A stretch of 64,000 bases of DNA. Source: CAYSWV01 sp964434865 (lineage in GTDB: Bacteria > Cyanobacteriota > Cyanobacteriia > Thermostichales > Thermostichaceae). The stretch lies in contig CAYSWV010000006.1 of NCBI GenBank assembly GCA_964434865.1, forward strand, positions 91,462-155,461, given 5' to 3'. A model generated the notes under the pieces. It had not been told where the DNA came from. It made no database searches and was given only the letters and a program-made list of their open reading frames with translations. Below, piece after piece: positions 34,953-43,075 of the stretch (position 1 is the first letter of the stretch; each line of letters begins with the position of its first letter). The translations under genes and the position numbers were made by a program.

Positions 34953-36302
34953 TTGACTGTTCGAATTGTGCTGGTTCGCCATGGAGAAAGTACCTTTAAC
35001 ATCGAGAAACGGATTCAAGGCCGTTCTGATCTCTCCCGTTTAACTGAGCGTGGATATCAACAAGCTACCTGTGTTCAAAAGGCATTAGAGGGAATTACCT
35101 TTACCCAGGCTTACTCAAGTCCACTAGAACGGGCTCGTGCAACAGCTCAAACGATCCTGGCTCATCAGACGGTCTCTCTAGACACAACTCCTCAACTTCA
35201 AGAAATTCACTTACCCGATTGGTCAGGTATGACCTTTGCTGAAGTCCGCGACCAACAGCCGGAAGCTTATCATCTCTGGCGCCACCATCCAGATGAACTA
35301 GCGATGGCAGGCACCTATCCGGTTCGAGATCTGTGGGAGCAAGCTAAAGGCCTGTGGGCTTCACTGCGGTCAGCTTATAGCCAACCTCCTGAGGAGAGTG
35401 TGACGACGATCTTGCTGGTGGGCCATAGCGGGATTAATCGAGCCCTCATTAGTACAGCGCTCGGGATCCCCCCTCAGCATTACCATCGATTAGGTCAAGA
35501 TAACTGTGCCATTAGTGTTTTAAACTTTCCCCAGGGATTAGAGCACCCGCCTCAATTAGAATCCTTGAACCTAACCGCTCACTTAGGTGATGCCTTGCCC
35601 AAGTCCAAAGGAGGCTTGCGGCTCTTGCTAGTCCGACATGGTGAAACCCAATGGAATCGGGATCAGCGCTTTCAAGGTCAGATGGATATTCCTCTCAACG
35701 AAACCGGGGTGGCGCAGGCTCAACAGGTGGCTGCCTTCTTAGGATCTCAACCGATTGATGTGGCTTTCTCTAGCCCCTTAAAGCGATCATGGGAAACCGC
35801 GGCTGCTATTTGTCATTACACCGGGCCTGATGGAACACCTGCTCATCCTCATTTGCAGTTAACAGCAGTACCTGGCTTGCAAGAAATCTCGCATGGCTTG
35901 TGGGAAGGAAAATTGCAAGCTGATATCAAAGCGGACTTTCCGGGTCAACTGGAACTATGGCAAACCTCTCCTGAGCAAGTGCAAATGCCAGAGGGGGAAA
36001 ATCTAGGGCAAGTCTGGGAACGGACCCGATCGGCTTGGGCTGATATTGTGGCCAAAACTCAGGCTAATGGCTCAGATACTCTTGCGTTAGTGTCTGCCCA
36101 TGATGCCATTAATAAGGCTGCTATTTGCCAAGTCTTTGATCTAAATCCCCAGGCTTTTTGGTGCTTTAAGCAAGGTAATGGAGCCGTAACGGTGATTGAT
36201 TACCCAGATGGGCCTTCGGGCTATCCCGTGTTGCGGACCTCCAATAGCACGGCTCATATGGAAGGTGGGGTCCTTGATCGCACGGCAGCAGGAGCCTTGT
36301 AA
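34953..36302 (+). CDS. Two-domain histidine phosphatase (phosphoglycerate-mutase superfamily)
   Basis: 449 residues from TTG at 34953, chosen because GGAGGGA lies seven bases upstream and family members begin just before the first motif; a GTG at 34935 is the alternative. Two tandem phosphatase domains: the first with IVLVRHGESTFN (catalytic His) and VGHSG; the second from about residue 222 with LLLVRHGETQWNRDQ and LVSAHDA. Both have the RHG phosphate-accepting His and the second His. Cyanobacterial proteins of this build have been assigned phosphoserine phosphatase or related activity; the substrate here is not decided by sequence. Confidence 0.85.
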   Translation: MTVRIVLVRHGESTFNIEKRIQGRSDLSRLTERGYQQATCVQKALEGITFTQAYSSPLERARATAQTILAHQTVSLDTTPQLQEIHLPDWSGMTFAEVRDQQPEAYHLWRHHPDELAMAGTYPVRDLWEQAKGLWASLRSAYSQPPEESVTTILLVGHSGINRALISTALGIPPQHYHRLGQDNCAISVLNFPQGLEHPPQLESLNLTAHLGDALPKSKGGLRLLLVRHGETQWNRDQRFQGQMDIPLNETGVAQAQQVAAFLGSQPIDVAFSSPLKRSWETAAAICHYTGPDGTPAHPHLQLTAVPGLQEISHGLWEGKLQADIKADFPGQLELWQTSPEQVQMPEGENLGQVWERTRSAWADIVAKTQANGSDTLALVSAHDAINKAAICQVFDLNPQAFWCFKQGNGAVTVIDYPDGPSGYPVLRTSNSTAHMEGGVLDRTAAGAL

Positions 36303-36304
36303 AT

Positions 36305-36338
36305 AAAAAAAAGCTGATCAGGTATTATCCCAATCAGC
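36305..36338 (-). terminator. Rho-independent terminator of cpcG
   Basis: On the minus strand, GCTGAT (36338-36333) and ATCAGC (36318-36313) form the stem around a 14-base loop, followed directly by eight Ts (36312-36305). It lies 25 bases after the cpcG stop and between convergent genes. Confidence 0.8.
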
Positions 36339-36362
36339 CAGATTGAAACCGGTTACTTGCAC

Positions 36363-37127
36363 TTAGCTGGCTTGCCGATAAGGCACTTGATCCAAGCTCA
36401 GGTCAAAGACAGACACTTGTTGCCGATCGACAGGTCGGGCATTGACTTTCTGAGCCAAATCCCGATAAAGATTGGGATCACCTGCTTTAGGTTGCAACTC
36501 TTGAGGCTGGAAGCGTCGTACGGTATTGCGCCAGATAAATTGTGGGAAGCCCAATTGATCCCGGTGATAAGCATCATAACGAGGAGTTTTCAAATTAAAG
36601 GGAACCTCTCCCTCCCGCCGCTGGGGTAAGACTCGCCGCCGCTGCACAGGTACATTATCGTAGCCAAAGGTTTCTAGATACTCGTCAGAATTCAACAGTT
36701 GATCAATAAAGCCTTGAATGCCCTGAGTCGCAATCACAATAGACCAAGCGATCTTTTCTTGCTCACTGTAAACATCTCGTCCCAATACCCGTTGGACACA
36801 GATCTCAACAAAGCGATAGTTGCTATTCGTTTCATAGTTGAGGCGACGAAAGGAATCCGATAGCACCAGGCCTCGAATAAAGTCCCGGACCGTAATCTGA
36901 CCATAGCGGAGCTGTGACTCTAAAAACCGCTCCCGATTACTCTCGATCATCTGGTGTTCACTAAAGATCTGGCGATAGGCAGCCCAAATGATCGCATCCA
37001 TCTCTGAAGCGGACGGTAAGGTATCTGCAGCTGAGTACATCCGGGCCTGCACGGCACCTGGCACTTCATAGCCCTCCACTCGCTGGTTCTGACTAGAGGG
37101 TGCATAGCTGATCAGTGGTAATGGCAC
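36363..37127 (-). CDS. cpcG: Phycobilisome rod-core linker CpcG
   Basis: 254 residues from a GTG at 37127 (initiator then PLPLISYAPSSQNQRV). This matches the family start and has GGAG eight bases upstream; the longer ATG frame from 37205 adds 26 residues not seen in relatives. The pfam00427 linker domain occupies about 15-190, with YRQIFSEHQMI, RYGQITVRDFIRGLVLSD, FVEICVQRVLGRDVYS and GFIDQLLNSDEYLETFG. The tail (FPQFIWRNTVRRFQPQEL) is soluble, so this looks like the CpcG1 type that joins phycocyanin rods to the allophycocyanin core, rather than the hydrophobic-tailed CpcG2/CpcL. The cpc operon itself is not in the window. Confidence 0.93.
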   Translation of the reverse strand: MPLPLISYAPSSQNQRVEGYEVPGAVQARMYSAADTLPSASEMDAIIWAAYRQIFSEHQMIESNRERFLESQLRYGQITVRDFIRGLVLSDSFRRLNYETNSNYRFVEICVQRVLGRDVYSEQEKIAWSIVIATQGIQGFIDQLLNSDEYLETFGYDNVPVQRRRVLPQRREGEVPFNLKTPRYDAYHRDQLGFPQFIWRNTVRRFQPQELQPKAGDPNLYRDLAQKVNARPVDRQQVSVFDLSLDQVPYRQAS

Positions 37128-37609
37128 AGTGTTATCTCCAAGTGAATCAAACAATTGTTCTTTAACTGTATTAGTATCATGTCCAGGATCTAGCGGTAGA
37201 TCCAAGAGCTTGCCTTTGATCGTAATGCTTTACCGCAATGTGTTTAGTGATATCCAGCATTCATTATGTTTTTTTACAAAACTCACAGCCTTGAACGTGT
37301 ACCCTAAGCCTCTGCTCAGAATTCGCAGTTATGTTAAGAGATATCAGCTTTGCCATAATAGATCCATAACCTTCCTCATAATGGCTTAGAAATAAAGCCA
37401 TCAGATCAGCGATTATCCCTATGGCGTGAGCCTGTAACAGAGCGATAGATTTGGGATGACTTGCACCTTTGGTTCTATTGATTCTGATATCTTGATTCTG
37501 ATATCTTTAACTTCTGGCATTAGTATCTGGACTAGTCTCCAAGCTGATTGGATTTAGGTTGTTTGAGTTTAGACCTTTATGTAGACCTTGAGATAAGTAG
37601 GAGATAGCT
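37128..37609. other. 482-bp intergenic region between divergent genes
   Basis: It holds the cpcG promoter side on the left and the leader of a small acidic gene on the right. A perfect 14-bp tandem duplication TTGATTCTGATATC lies at 37478-37491 and 37492-37505. An 86-codon plus-strand frame at 37129-37389 is only the complement of the cpcG leader and is not called. Confidence 0.5.
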
Positions 37610-37795
37610 ATGATGTTTGACGAAGTGCGAGCGATTGCTGACCGAGCTCTGGCCGATGGCATTTTGACTCAAGCTGAGATGGATGAAGTCCATGATGCTA
37701 TTTTTGCTGATGGTATCGTTTCTGCTGAAGAAGTGTCTCTTCTTAACGAGATCTATAACAAGCTCTTTTGGGGACAGATTCAACTGGGGTTTTAA
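37610..37795 (+). CDS. Small acidic protein with two DG-x-(L/V)-(T/S)-x-x-E motifs
   Basis: 61 residues, rich in Asp/Glu, with no membrane span. Two similar halves are visible: ADGILTQAEMDEV (about 15-27) and ADGIVSAEEVSLL (about 33-45). Each resembles a short loop followed by a helix, as in EF-hand-like or TerB-like folds, though a full calcium-binding loop is not present. It aligns without gaps to the 60-residue protein at 60814-60996 at 26 of 60 positions, so the genome holds at least two paralogues. The function is unknown to me. psb30 follows 111 bp downstream on the same strand and may share the transcript. Confidence 0.7.
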   Translation: MMFDEVRAIADRALADGILTQAEMDEVHDAIFADGIVSAEEVSLLNEIYNKLFWGQIQLGF

Positions 37796-37906
37796 CACCA
37801 CGACCCGCTTTAGCAGAGTAGTTATTAACTTTTGTGACGATAGACTCATGTCTAGGCGGAAGAATACCTTAAGATATGAGCGCAGATGGTCATTGAGAGT
37901 TTAATC

Positions 37907-38014
37907 ATGTTTGGACAGTTCGAAGTATTTATTCAACTTTTTTTACTGATCTTAATTGTACTAGCTGGACCTCTGGTGATCTTTTTACTTTATCTCCGTG
38001 GTGCCGATCTCTAA
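37907..38014 (+). CDS. psb30: Photosystem II protein Psb30 (Ycf12)
   Basis: A 35-residue single-span membrane protein, shorter than usual ORF cut-offs. It starts MFGQFEVFIQ, has a hydrophobic helix (LFLLILIVLAGPLVIFLLY) and ends LRGADL. The AGPxVIF...RGxDL ending is the hallmark of Psb30/Ycf12, a peripheral subunit of photosystem II near PsbE/PsbF and PsbJ. A clear terminator follows at 38062. The assignment is by motif and size only. Confidence 0.82.
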   Translation: MFGQFEVFIQLFLLILIVLAGPLVIFLLYLRGADL

Positions 38015-38061
38015 GAGATTGAAGCACTCGATGGGTGATCAACTTAAAGCTCTTGGTGGGG

Positions 38062-38083
38062 CCCGGCATCTGTCGGGTTTTTT
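38062..38083 (+). terminator. Rho-independent terminator after psb30
   Basis: CCCG (38062-38065) pairs with CGGG (38074-38077), extendable by inner G-T, C-G and A-T pairs. The stem is followed by TTTTTT (38078-38083), a standard intrinsic terminator 48 bases after the psb30 stop. Confidence 0.8.
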
Positions 38084-38251
38084 AGTTTGATCACGATATG
38101 GCAACTTTAGGCTAGACTTGTAACAAATTGTTAGTAAAAGCAATAGTGTTTCGGTTGCAATGATCGCAGACGACCCAGTTTGAGCCTACTTAAGCAGTTG
38201 GGATCACTATGGGCTCGAGATGTTGGCTTACTCTAGTTCTGATGGATTTCT

Positions 38252-40069
38252 ATGACTCTTCCAATTCGTAATGTTGCTATTATTGCTCACGTTGATCATG
38301 GCAAGACAACGTTAGTGGATGGACTTCTCAAGCAATCGGGAACTTTTCGAGAAGGTGAAGAGGTCCCCACTTGTGTGATGGATTCCAATACCCTGGAGCG
38401 CGAACGTGGGATCACCATTTTGTCGAAAAATACAGCGGTGCGTTACCAAGATGTCTTGATCAACATTGTCGATACGCCTGGTCACGCGGACTTTGGGGGT
38501 GAAGTGGAGCGGGTGCTCGGGATGGTGGAAGGGTGCCTCCTGATTGTAGATGCCAATGAAGGCCCCATGCCCCAGACCCGGTTTGTGTTGAAAAAAGCCC
38601 TAGAAAAGGGATTACGTCCTATTGTTGTGGTCAATAAAATTGATCGACCACGGGCTGATCCAATGCAAGCTGTCGATAAGGTCTTGGATTTGTTCTTAGA
38701 GCTTGGGGCCGATGATGATCAGTGCGACTTCCCCTACCTATTTGCCTCAGGGTTACAAGGGTTTGCTCTTGAAGAAGACCACCTAGAGTCCTTTCAAGCG
38801 GGATCGTATGAGGGTCCCCTCGAGCTTCGACCTCTATTTGAAGCTATCTTAAAAAATGTCCCACCGCCGGTAGGAGATTCAACCAAGCCCTTGCAGTTAC
38901 AGGTCACCACCTTAGAGTACTCAGAATACATTGGCCGTATTGTAGTGGGTAAAGTTCATAACGGTACGATTCGGGCTGGTGAGACCCTAGCTATGATCAA
39001 AGACGAAGGTCAGATCACCAAAGCGCGGGTAACTAAATTGTTGGGCTTTGAAGGTCTACAACGAGTTGAACTCCAGGAGGCAACCGCAGGCCATATCGTC
39101 GCCGTGGCTGGCTTTGCTGATGCCAATATTGGCTATACCTTAACGAATCCAGACAACCCCCAAGCCCTACCTCTGATCAAAGTTGATGAACCCACGCTAC
39201 AAATGACCTTTTGCGTGAATGACTCGCCTTTTGCCGGACAAGAGGGGACTTATGTGACCTCTCGGCAAATTCGGGATCGGTTGTTAAAAGAACTGGAGAC
39301 CAATGTAGCCCTCCGGGTAGATGAGACTGATTCTCCCGATCGATTTTTGGTGTCGGGCCGCGGTGAATTACACTTGGGGATTCTGATTGAAACCATGCGG
39401 CGGGAGGGCTATGAATTCCAGGTGGGGCAGCCCCAGGTGATTTTCCGAGAAGTGAATGGTCAACCTCACGAGCCGTTTGAAATGTTAGTGTTGGATGTTC
39501 CTGAGAGTGCAACTGGATCTTGTATTGAAGCCTTAGGACAACGCCGCGCCGAAATGCAAAATATGCAGGTGGGTACCGATGGTCGAGCACAGCTCGAATT
39601 TGTGATCCCAGCTCGAGGCCTCATTGGCTTCCGGGGTGACTTTATTCGAATGACTCGGGGTGAAGGCATTATGAACCACAGCTTCCTAGAATATCGGCCT
39701 CTAACAGCTGATCCCTCCTCTCGACGGAATGGGGTGCTAATTGCCTTTGAAGAGGGTGTTGCCACTTACTATGCCCTCAAAAATGCAGAAGATCGGGGAG
39801 TCTTCTTTATCGCTCCTGGGACTCGTGTTTATAAAGGCATGATCGTTGGGGAGAATACCCGACCCCAAGATATGGAACTCAATGTCTGTAAAACCAAGCA
39901 GCTCACTAACCATCGCTCAGCAACAGGGGAAGAGTTAGATCACTTGCAAACGCCTGTTGATATGAATCTAGAGCGAGCCTTGGAATATATCAGTGATGAT
40001 GAGTTAGTTGAGATCACCCCTGAGTCGGTACGGTTACGGAAGACGGCTTTGCAAGCTTCACGTCGCTAG
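38252..40069 (+). CDS. typA: TypA/BipA ribosome-associated GTPase
   Basis: 605 residues, full length. GTPase motifs: G1 AHVDHGKTTLVDGLL, switch I region RERGITILSKNTA, G3 DTPGHADFGGEVE, G4 NKIDRPRA. Domains II-V of the EF-G/LepA-like body and the BipA-specific C-terminal domain (EEGVATYYALKNAEDRG, FIAPGTRVYKGMIVGENT) follow. It binds the ribosome and helps 50S assembly and translation under stress, notably in the cold. It is transcribed alone; a stem-loop candidate lies at 40100-40132. Confidence 0.97.
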   Translation: MTLPIRNVAIIAHVDHGKTTLVDGLLKQSGTFREGEEVPTCVMDSNTLERERGITILSKNTAVRYQDVLINIVDTPGHADFGGEVERVLGMVEGCLLIVDANEGPMPQTRFVLKKALEKGLRPIVVVNKIDRPRADPMQAVDKVLDLFLELGADDDQCDFPYLFASGLQGFALEEDHLESFQAGSYEGPLELRPLFEAILKNVPPPVGDSTKPLQLQVTTLEYSEYIGRIVVGKVHNGTIRAGETLAMIKDEGQITKARVTKLLGFEGLQRVELQEATAGHIVAVAGFADANIGYTLTNPDNPQALPLIKVDEPTLQMTFCVNDSPFAGQEGTYVTSRQIRDRLLKELETNVALRVDETDSPDRFLVSGRGELHLGILIETMRREGYEFQVGQPQVIFREVNGQPHEPFEMLVLDVPESATGSCIEALGQRRAEMQNMQVGTDGRAQLEFVIPARGLIGFRGDFIRMTRGEGIMNHSFLEYRPLTADPSSRRNGVLIAFEEGVATYYALKNAEDRGVFFIAPGTRVYKGMIVGENTRPQDMELNVCKTKQLTNHRSATGEELDHLQTPVDMNLERALEYISDDELVEITPESVRLRKTALQASRR

Positions 40070-40099
40070 AACCTTAACGTCCCAAATCTGGAGAAGATA

Positions 40100-40132
40100 G
40101 GCTGTAGCTTAGGTAACTAGTTATAGCCTTTT
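40100..40132 (+). terminator. Terminator candidate after typA
   Basis: GGCTGTA (40100-40106) pairs with TATAGCC (40122-40128) with one wobble, and is followed by TTTT (40129-40132). It lies about 30 bases after the typA stop. Confidence 0.5.
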
Positions 40133-40300
40133 AGGGCTCCCCTAACTGGTTGGTCTGAACTGGAGGATCCAGGCAACTCCTCTATCAAAGCAACGAGGTT
40201 GACTCTTAGTACTAAGGTGATCGCCTTGGAAATCAGGGCTGATCTAGGCTATGCTGATGCGCACCCAGATTAAGTTATTCACTGCTAATAATATAAGCAA

Positions 40301-41224
40301 ATGACACCGAAAGTACCTCGTCAATCCGAAGCTGTATCCTCATTCTCGCTTGCAGATTTTGAGAAAGCCCTAGATGCTCACGATTATCAGTTCCAGCCCG
40401 GTGCTGTCGTGACGGGTAAAGTGCTCGAACATGCCAGTGAAGGGGCCTATATTGATATTGGTGGCAAATCGCTAGCCTTTCTACCTCTGCGAGAAGCCGC
40501 TCTAGATCGCATTACTGATCGAGAAGAACTGGCAGAGTTATTACCTGTCAATGCAGAAGAGGACTTTCTGATTATTCGAGACCAAAATAAAGAGGGGCAG
40601 GTTACCTTGTCTCGGCGTCGCCTCCATTTGCAGCGAACTTGGTCCCATCTAGCTCAGCTCAAGGCCGATAACCAGTCTCTACCGGTTCGAGTCCAATCCA
40701 CTAATCGAGGGGGAGTTCTGGTCAATGTTCAGGGATTACGGGGTTTTATTCCGCGCTCACAACTCAATCACACCGGTGATCTAGAGAATTTGATTGGTCA
40801 AACCGTCACTGTTGGCTTTTTAGAGGTCAACCCTGAAACGAATAAGCTGGTCCTCTCAGAAAAATTAGTGAGTCAAGTGGCACTAGCTAGCCAATTTGAA
40901 GTTGGTCAGGTTGTTGAAGGCGCAATCACTGCCTTGAAACCCTTTGGGGCTTTTGTGGCCTTAGAAGGCTCAACAGGGCTTTTGCATATCAAACAGATCA
41001 GCCAGAAGTTTATCGCATCCCTCGCTGATCTCTTTAGTGTTGGTCAGCCTATCAAAGCTGTGATTGTGGAAGTGGATGAGATGAAAGGCCGGATTTCCTT
41101 GTCGACTCGGGTCCTTGAAAAATATCCTGGCGAGATGTTAGATGACAGACCGACCCTATTTCAAGAAGCCGAAGATCGAGCTCGTAAGCTTAAAGGCAAA
41201 CTATCCCAACCTACTCTCAACTAG
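40301..41224 (+). CDS. S1-domain RNA-binding protein (ribosomal protein S1 homologue)
   Basis: 307 residues with three S1 (OB-fold) repeats: about 30-105 (FQPGAVVTGKVLEHASEGA), 118-185 (LPVRVQSTNRGGVLVNVQG) and 198-270 (FEVGQVVEGAITALKPFGA, then GLLHIKQIS). This is the short, three-domain form found in cyanobacteria and chloroplasts, where two paralogues (rps1A and rps1B) are usual; the divergent second and third repeats suggest the second type, but I cannot be sure. It binds mRNA during initiation. It is convergent with the small gene at 41239, 14 bp away. Confidence 0.85.
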   Translation: MTPKVPRQSEAVSSFSLADFEKALDAHDYQFQPGAVVTGKVLEHASEGAYIDIGGKSLAFLPLREAALDRITDREELAELLPVNAEEDFLIIRDQNKEGQVTLSRRRLHLQRTWSHLAQLKADNQSLPVRVQSTNRGGVLVNVQGLRGFIPRSQLNHTGDLENLIGQTVTVGFLEVNPETNKLVLSEKLVSQVALASQFEVGQVVEGAITALKPFGAFVALEGSTGLLHIKQISQKFIASLADLFSVGQPIKAVIVEVDEMKGRISLSTRVLEKYPGEMLDDRPTLFQEAEDRARKLKGKLSQPTLN

Positions 41225-41238
41225 ATGCTCGGTAATTA

Positions 41239-41445
41239 TTAAGGATCTAGAGGTGGCTGCCGTTGTTGAGTGGCTTCAGCCTCCTGTACTTCTAATTGAG
41301 CTAAAGCCTTAGCTGCATCAGCCAGTAGAGTAGCCAGATTAGCCCGTGCTACTGGATCTCGCTCTTGCCATAATGATTGACCTAAACAATGCACTCGATA
41401 GCGAAACGCCTTAATTGAGTGAGGTGGGATAATCTTAATGTCCAT
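41239..41445 (-). CDS. Small unknown protein
   Basis: 68 residues from ATG at 41445 (MDIKIIPPHSIKAF); the longer reading from 41508 would overlap the upstream gene and is rejected. The middle (ALAQLEVQEAEATQQ preceded by ARANLATLLADAAK) is Ala/Leu/Gln-rich and likely a single helix or coiled coil. No signal peptide. I do not recognise a family. It lies 7 bp after the next unknown gene on the same strand, so the two are probably co-transcribed behind citrate synthase. Confidence 0.55.
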   Translation of the reverse strand: MDIKIIPPHSIKAFRYRVHCLGQSLWQERDPVARANLATLLADAAKALAQLEVQEAEATQQRQPPLDP

Positions 41446-41452
41446 AATAATG

Positions 41453-41779
41453 CTACAACCTCTTCTCAACAGAAGACAGAGTACGAAGCAACACTCTCTC
41501 GGCCTCAAGATACACGAAAGTCAGTAAAATCACTTGATCATTTCGATTGATCGATACATCGAGCGATGCTTCTTGGGGTTCAACCTGCTCATGTTGGATG
41601 ACAACTGTATATTGCCCTAATTTTAAGTCATCGAATCCAGCATCAGCATAGATCAGATCCAGGACTTCTTTAGCTAAAACCAAGTCATGTTGACGTAAGT
41701 GCACTACAAATGGGATCCCCTCAACGGAGGTGAGAGCCCGATTATTGTGACTTCGGACCATGACAAAAATGTCAGACAT
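41453..41779 (-). CDS. Unknown protein between citrate synthase and an S1-type gene
   Basis: 108 residues, soluble. Recognisable text includes VRSHNNRALTSVEGIPFVVH, LVLAKEVLDLIYADAGFDDL and NRNDQVILLTFVYLEAERVL, a mixed alpha/beta pattern. I do not know the family. It begins 39 bp after citrate synthase on the same strand and is followed 7 bp later by another small gene; the three may form an operon. Confidence 0.6.
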   Translation of the reverse strand: MSDIFVMVRSHNNRALTSVEGIPFVVHLRQHDLVLAKEVLDLIYADAGFDDLKLGQYTVVIQHEQVEPQEASLDVSINRNDQVILLTFVYLEAERVLLRTLSSVEKRL

Positions 41780-41818
41780 GGGTATAAGCGTTGAGTCGTC
41801 AGAAAATTGGGGTTAGAC

Positions 41819-42958
41819 CTAACCTCGCTCAGGCAGAGGTATGTAAGGGACATTATGCCCTCCACTGTACTGTTGTGTGGGTCGAAAAATTCGGTTGTCT
41901 GATAATTGTTCGCGCCAGTGAGCCAACCACCCAGCTGTCCTAGAAACGGCAAAAACAGGAGTAAACAAATCGGACGGAATGCCCAACTTGGCATAGATCA
42001 AGCCTGAATAGAAATCGACATTGGGGTAGATCCCTTTAGCACTCAGTAAATCTTCACAGACCTTTTCAACTTCTAGGGCAATGTCGTAGTACTTATCACG
42101 ACCATAGCGTTCAAACAACTCTTCTACTAACTTTTGCAGAATAATAGCTCTTGGATCTTTAACTTTATAAACCCGGTGCCCCATCCCCATAATCCGTTGC
42201 TTGTTAGCTAAGCGATCTTCAACATAAGGCCGCACGTGATCAACCGAACCAATTTGCTGTAGCATCCGCATGACTTCTTCATTGGCGCCCCCATGGAGTT
42301 GCCCTGATAAGGTACCCACGGCTGAAGCAATGGCACTAAAGGGATTAGCTAACGTGGAAGCACTCACCAATAAGGCAAAGGTTGAGGCATTTACCGTATG
42401 TTCAGCATGTAAAATTAAGCAAATATCAAAAACACGAGCCATCCAAGCATCGGGTTTCTGTCCCGTAATCATGTAGAGAAAGTTGTCAGGATAGGCTAAC
42501 TCTTCATGAGGTGGAATAGCATCATCACCCTGGCGCATTTGGTTGAAGGTGGCCACAATCACTGGGAGCTTCGCTAGTAAACGAGTGACCGTACCAAAAA
42601 CATACTCATTCCCATATTCCTGCCAGGGATAAAATAAACCCAGCCCAGCTACACAGGTTTGTAAAGCATCCATCGGGTGAGCGGCGTCTGGAAAAGACTT
42701 GATCATATCTCGAATGCGATACTTAATCCGGTAGTAGGCTCTAATCACTTGTTCAAAGTCTTGGAGTTGAGCGGCAGTAGGTAACGTCCCAAAGATCAAC
42801 AAATAGGCGGTTTCAAGAAAAGTGCTATGGGTTGTCAGATCTTCTATCGGAATCCCACGATATTCTAAGATCCCAGCCTGGCCGTCGATATAGCTAATAT
42901 TGGAGCGAGTGGCAGGTATACCCTCTAAACCTGGTTTGTAGTCTCCTTCTGCTGCCAT
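41819..42958 (-). CDS. gltA: Citrate synthase
   Basis: 379 residues from ATG at 42958 (MAAEGDYKPGLEG); the longest frame adds 44 residues that overlap the divergent cofH and is rejected. Key motifs: ILEYRGIPIEDL, the catalytic-His region LHAEHTVNASTFALLVSAST, the substrate-binding His in MGMGHRVYKVKDPRA, and the catalytic Asp in NVDFYSGLIY. It condenses oxaloacetate with acetyl-CoA, feeding 2-oxoglutarate, the effector of NtcA. It is divergent from cofH with a 117-bp shared region. Confidence 0.95.
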   Translation of the reverse strand: MAAEGDYKPGLEGIPATRSNISYIDGQAGILEYRGIPIEDLTTHSTFLETAYLLIFGTLPTAAQLQDFEQVIRAYYRIKYRIRDMIKSFPDAAHPMDALQTCVAGLGLFYPWQEYGNEYVFGTVTRLLAKLPVIVATFNQMRQGDDAIPPHEELAYPDNFLYMITGQKPDAWMARVFDICLILHAEHTVNASTFALLVSASTLANPFSAIASAVGTLSGQLHGGANEEVMRMLQQIGSVDHVRPYVEDRLANKQRIMGMGHRVYKVKDPRAIILQKLVEELFERYGRDKYYDIALEVEKVCEDLLSAKGIYPNVDFYSGLIYAKLGIPSDLFTPVFAVSRTAGWLAHWREQLSDNRIFRPTQQYSGGHNVPYIPLPERG

Positions 42959-43075
42959 AGTGTGTCTCAATAACGTTATAGAAGTGGCATCAGTGTGCCA
43001 TACAACGAGCGATTCCTGCGAGTCTTTCAGCAAGTTTGATGCTATAACACACCTGGAGATCTCGATCGATAGACC

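Noticed and set aside
37129..37389. 86-codon plus-strand ORF opposite the cpcG leader
   Set aside because: Complement of the upstream extension of cpcG; no start signal and no family resemblance.
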